Assembly (NCBI GenBank): GCA_030533445.1
Contig: CM060062.1
Span: 4,627,456-4,691,455, forward strand
DNA: 64,000 nt
Source of the DNA: Cyprinodon diabolis
Lineage: Eukaryota > Chordata > Actinopteri > Cyprinodontiformes > Cyprinodontidae
Reading direction: 5' to 3'
Shown: positions 59,191 through 64,000 of the stretch, piece after piece
Layout: each line of letters begins with the position of its first letter
Numbering within the stretch: position 1 is the stretch's first letter
The notes under the pieces: model-generated
The model's input: the letters and a program-made list of their open reading frames with translations, nothing else
What the model was told of the DNA's origin: nothing
Database searches by the model: none
Program-made: the position numbers and the translations under genes

Positions 59191-59588
59191 GGTTATAGAG
59201 CTTAGTATGTTTAAAATGGAAGCAAATCAAAATATAGAAAAAAATTTTTGTCTGTTATCTAAAATAAATTTATAAAAATGCAGGAGTGTTTTCACAAACT
59301 TTCTGCATTCCTTTTATCATCCTTTACTTCCATGGTTTTGTAACTTCCCATTTATCTCTTCTCTTTAGACATGTATCTGCTAACAAACATGGAATAATTA
59401 TGTTAAGCAAAATGTCAAAAGTTTGTCTCATAAAATTTCAGCTCTCTGCTGAGTGGCAGCAGCCAGATAATGGTTCCCCCTATATGAGCACAGATGGCTC
59501 TTCCTCAGACCCAGTAGGAGAACTCTTCATCTCTGAGGAGGCCTGTAACGCTCTGGACCAGGAGTGTTTTTTTCTGACCTGGAGATTG

Positions 59589-59611
59589 AATCACAATGGA
59601 CCCTGTGGAGG
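59589..59611 (+). repeat. 23-bp direct repeat, right copy
   Basis: Exact match to 59168-59190. The 398 bp between show no recognisable element. Confidence 0.9.
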
Positions 59612-60084
59612 CGCAGAGTTAGCATAGTTAGTTTGGTTTATCCAAACCTGTGAGCCACCATCAGAGTAACGCCATGATGTCAACATAATTGCCTTTTTGA
59701 GAGGTTCTTTGATGTTTATTCTGTTTATGCAGGACTATTACAAACAGGGATGACCTCATTATACAGATCAAAATCTCAGTATCCCTGGAAACAGACATCC
59801 TAAGTCACCACCTTCATTATTTAACACCAAGCAGTGGTTCCTAATGCTTCACCGATGCTCTGGTTGACACCTACACCTGAAGAAGGTGGTTTATAACATG
59901 ACATGTAGGATTTACTACCACTGCCTGATATTAAGAAGATTATCTGAGGAATATATTTATATATTTAGTCAAATATATGATCCAGCTCTACCTGCCTCCA
60001 CCAGAATAAACCATGAATCATAATCAACTCCCGGGACATCAGATGCTCCGAACATGTGATATTCTGGTGCTAGTTCGCCTTAAC

Positions 60085-60305
60085 CTTCAATTCACTTCAC
60101 TTTATTTCTATAGGGCCAGTTTACAACACATGTGATCTCAGGGAGCTTTACAGAGAAAGTTCAACCAAATAATACAGTCAAGATTTCTATCTAAGGAAAA
60201 CCAGTTAATTGCAAATCTCTCTTTTAACAGGAAAAAAACCTCCAGCACAACTAGGCTAGGTGTGAGTGGCCATCTGCCGGGGCCGACTAGGGTTCAATCA
60301 TGAAG
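60085..60305 (+). repeat. Dispersed fish repeat (family C), copy 2
   Basis: Shares with 42925-43230 'aaaaccagttaattgca', 'aacaggaaaaaaacctccagca', 'gtgagtggccatctgcc' and 'ggccgac.agggttcaa' in order. It is more diverged. Confidence 0.6.
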
Positions 60306-63300
60306 CTTACAACGCATTGATTGGTTGCTGGCCTGGACAGGCCTGTCCTCCAGTCCAGATAAAAGTAGCTCCTCATGAGGCATTTTATCGAGGCCAGACC
60401 CAAAGTTTGTGTTGGTTAAAACACAGATAAATAATTCTAAGAAAGGACCAGCACATGTTGAGCACTGGGATGGTTTTGATCATTTTGCCTTTTGCCAATG
60501 ATGTGACTCTTCAATCCGTCACCTTTAAAGCAAGCTGTAGAGGTTTCCAGGAGAACTCAGGATAAGAGGAAGAGTATAGCTTCTGCTTCACACCACAGGT
60601 CTTCTGGGATCTGATTAGGATGCCTCCTCTTTTGTTCTAGCTTTCAATTGGAGCAGCTGGAGAACAGTTATCTCCTGCAGCTGTTGGGGAGTTGACTTTG
60701 TTGAATTTAGATGACTTTTATTCCCTTTTTCCACCTTGGAAAACTTCAACATTTGGGGCATTCACCTGAACTCTCTTTGTCTGTAAATCAAGAGAAGGCA
60801 TGAAGGTGTAGAAGATCAAGTCTTGTTGCACTCCTGAGAGGTGTCCTTCTCACATCCATTATTAGCTTCTGCTTTCAGTGAGTAGGTGCTCAGCAGGATG
60901 CTCTATCTGTGGCTTTGTTTGTTTCACAGATTCTGTCCTAAAGTTAGCTTCACTTCTGTTTCTATTACAGAAATATAAAGGGTGTGGGCAGGTCCACTGA
61001 TCCCAGCAGTTATTGTATTTATTTTCTCAGTGGTGTCTGTATTTAATCCAATCTTTCCTATATAAGTGCATTAAGTTCTTGATTTGCTTACTTATCCTTT
61101 CATCTGCCTATCAAGGCAATTTTTCTTTTCACTCTCAGACAAACTTTTATCCATCATTGCCTCACTCTGTTTCTCCTATTATGTCATTAGAGAGATTTAG
61201 TTTGATCTAATATAAAAGTCATATTCTGTGAAATACAGTTTTATGGTCCGGCTACCACTTTCAGAGTTAGTAGAACAGAAAAAAAGGAAAGCCTTGTACA
61301 ATATCCTCAGCAATAATTAACTATTTTAAGAGACACTGCACTGCTCTTTAACATCTTTTAAATTGATATTACATAAAAAAATCTATTTTATTAGAAACAT
61401 TAATTGCTTTTAAAGCCATCCAGGCTCTTTGTTATCAAGCTGAAGTTTATTTGTCATCTACCATGATTCCACGTAAGATATTTATTAAAAACTGAATCAA
61501 TTAGCTGAAAGCAAATATAAATAAGCCGCTCCAAAGTACTTTAAAGAGAAACTACCAATACTCTAGTTTGCAGCTGCTCCAAATGCTGTTATTTGGCCCA
61601 GTCCCAATTGTCTCACTTGGTTCTGAGAATAGTCCAGTGAGTTCCCTCCACAGTGAAGTACACTCAATGAGGGAAGTGCAAGGGCATTAGGCTGTATTGC
61701 CTTATCATTTTTAGTGTAAAAAAACAAGGTTGGTATGATTTGTAAACAACAAATACACAGTATTTTATATACACCACATCCAACACAGATCTGGTAATAT
61801 AGTCACTACTCAAATATGCGATAAAAATCTTACAAACCTAAAAACTGAAACATTTAAGTTTTAAGAATGTAATTACAACATTAGTGAAACATAATCAACA
61901 CAATTAAAAATAAAAAGCTTAAACTGTCTAACCATTCTCAATGAAGAATAAAATCTCTACTGGATATTTTCTGTTAGTTTTTGCCAAATAACAAATACCT
62001 TATTTAGCAAAACATGAAAAAACAATAATGACAGACAACCTTCCACTAAGATTAACTGGAACCCAATGCTAATTCTTGACGTTTGATGCCACATTTTTCC
62101 ACCCTAAGATGACACAAAGTCAATGAATGCATTAAGGAAAGCAACTTCAACTTCAGGGTGTTTACTTTTGGGGACAGTTTAAATCCATCCAACTCCAGAA
62201 AAGTTGTTGGAAGACTTTAAAAGTGAAGCGCAAAGTGGGAGGGTATGCCAAGTTCAGGGCATATATCAGTCCCATGAGCAGCGAGCAGGCTTTTGCAGTA
62301 CGGCTGCACCCTGCCAATATGACTGTTATTTGGACCAAAGTGAGAGAAATAGGACTGGGCTGCTGCTGTTGACTCTAGAAAACATCTGATGGGCTGCAGA
62401 TAAGAAAGCATACAGACTAGCTGGTGATGTAAAGAAGGAAACTCACCCAAGGATACAGATGAATGATAGAAAGCAAACCAGAGAATAAATATGGTACATG
62501 AGGGAGTTTTAAAAGATTCTTTTAAACAAAAGTGTTCTCTGAAGCTGCTCAGGGCCCAACTGGTTGACATGCAAGGTGTATGACAGCCTCAGAACACCAC
62601 ATACATATTTAATCATAACAAACCACATTTATTATGAGTTAAACCTAAAGTAACATGATGGAAGGGTTAGGAGTTACCTTGCAGCTAAAAAATAAAATTT
62701 CTATGTTATTTTAAAGCAACAAGCTGAAAAGAATTCCCCTTTGATCCAAATATGGAAATTTTTAAGAGTCCACCATGAATTTAAAACATAGTATAGCAAA
62801 GAAAAAAATCTGAAATGAAGCAGCATTTAAAAATATCTCTGTAAAAAATCTTAGGTTTACCAAGGGTGGGTGTTCTCAGATACTGCAGTCATTTTTTTTT
62901 TCAAGCAACCACATGTTCTCAGCCTGTTATTAAAGTAGTTTAAGTTCGTTTACTAGGGTGTCAAGAAGTTTTCAGCACTTACAGCCGAATGTCAAAGGAA
63001 ACTCCACAGGGGCTTTGCTGCTGGAGAGCTGGTTTTATGAAACACTTGAATAGAGATATTAAAAGCACCGGGGAGATCAAATTATTGCATTTACTGCTCT
63101 GTGATTTGACCTTTACAGAACAAATAATATTTCTGTCAAAGAAAAGTTTGATTCTACAATAGAGAGCTACCACAGAACATCCATGAAAAGCATTGCTGCC
63201 TTCTGGGTCTTCATGATGATTTAATTAGTCTATTTACTATTAATGCTAAATCAGTTACTCTTCTCTTACATGTAAAATAGTGTTCATGCATCTAATTACT

Positions 63301-63780
63301 TGGCTGCGAAAATAAATAATCTTAAATTCCTCAATAATAATAAAAATCTTTTATTATCTATCAGTAAGGTCTGTTTTCAAGTCTTAAACAGGCATACATG
63401 TAAGATAAAAGCTGCATAGGTTCTTGCAAATCCAGACCAGAATGCAGACGGAGAAACATTGATTCAGGATCACTAGTCATTACAGAATGAGATTGTTAAA
63501 GACCACTTTACATACTAATCACTTTAATAAAAAATGAAATCAAGAAAGGGTTTCTATCATATATCATAAAATCGTACTTTTCACAGGTACTCCTGTAAAA
63601 CTGTCAGGATGTCAAAAATACGAATATTCTCTATGAACGTCTGAACAAAGGAGATTCTTTTTCAGGTTGGAGCCAACATTAATAGGATCGTTTTCATTTT
63701 CCTATTTAGCATACGCTTCATCCAAAGAGAGGTATTCAAGCTGCAGTGTAATAAGAAATCCTATAAGGGCTCAATCCATG
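60306..63780. other. Unassigned sequence
   Basis: Almost 3.5 kb without a recognisable gene or repeat. Frames at 62204-62389 and 62217-62570 overlap on opposite strands without a domain. Confidence 0.35.
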
Positions 63781-63781
63781 T

Positions 63782-63870
63782 CAGGGGTCTGTAACATTTG
63801 CTTTCAAAGAGCCATTTAATCCCCTCTTCCAGTGAAAAGACCCCAAAAACCGTAGAGAGCCACAGAAACC
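63782..63870 (+). mobile_element. hAT left-end fragment
   Basis: CAGGGGTCTGTAACATTTGC followed by 'tcaaagagccatttaatccc' and 'gtagagagccaca' is the opening of a vertebrate-type hAT repeat. Its terminus resembles the one at 42710 (inverted). Its right end is not in the window or is lost. Confidence 0.5.
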
Positions 63871-64000
63871 TGTCTGACACTGGAAAAAGGAAGGTAGCAG
63901 GCTTCTATTGGGAAAAGGTAAAAGTCTCTTTGTTACATGGCCATGAATGTTTTCAATGATACAGATTTCTGTTGAATGTTTCAGTATTTATAGATGAAAT

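Noticed and set aside
59286..59627. 113-codon plus-strand frame overlapping the 23-bp repeat
   Set aside because: No domain, and mixed composition. The in-frame repeat does not make it a gene.

Overview
The window looks like teleost fish genomic DNA. It is A+T rich and has long (TA)n, (GATA)n and (GGAT)n tracts. Its dispersed repeats are ones typical of ray-finned fishes: an RTE-clade LINE of the Rex3 type ending in a GATG-type tetranucleotide tail, CR1/L2/Rex1-like LINE 3' ends, tRNA-derived SINEs, many short hAT-like DNA elements, and a Tc1-like relic. I cannot name the species. I found no intact host protein-coding gene, rRNA gene or tRNA gene. The window is therefore intergenic or lies inside a very large intron, and nearly every open frame is a chance frame or a transposon remnant.

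Layout. 0-10 kb: LINE and MITE scraps, a SINE, the first copy of a THAP-containing repeat (about 3.3-4.1 kb), a probable solo LTR, a second LINE fragment and a Tc1 relic. 10-20 kb: a foldback element with a 13-bp target duplication, a one-ended hAT relic with a GC-rich body, a (TA)n tract, and an 829-bp element with inverted termini. 20-30 kb: several LINE tails, a CR1/L2-like LINE 3' end, a Rex3 copy with an internal deletion, a CACTG-ended MITE, a tRNA-SINE, and a 1.27-kb hAT element inserted into an older repeat. 30-45 kb: mostly unique-looking sequence with a 0.57-kb foldback element, a 527-bp hAT element with a perfect 8-bp target duplication, a CpG-containing hairpin, a 268-bp compound microsatellite, and two more CACTG MITE copies. 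45-64 kb: a quiet stretch, then the second THAP repeat copy, then a hAT element with a BED-finger transposase exon only about 150 bp downstream of it, then a 1.2-kb hAT element that contains a nested TA-flanked MITE. The rest is long unannotated sequence with two (AT)n tracts.

The most interesting item is the THAP repeat. Two copies lie about 45 kb apart in the same orientation. Each carries promoter-like motifs, a THAP zinc-finger exon broken by the same frameshift, two CRE palindromes, and an exact match to the CTCF core consensus. That makes it a candidate mobile carrier of regulatory and insulator sites. All family names rest on reading motifs and termini by eye; no database search was run.
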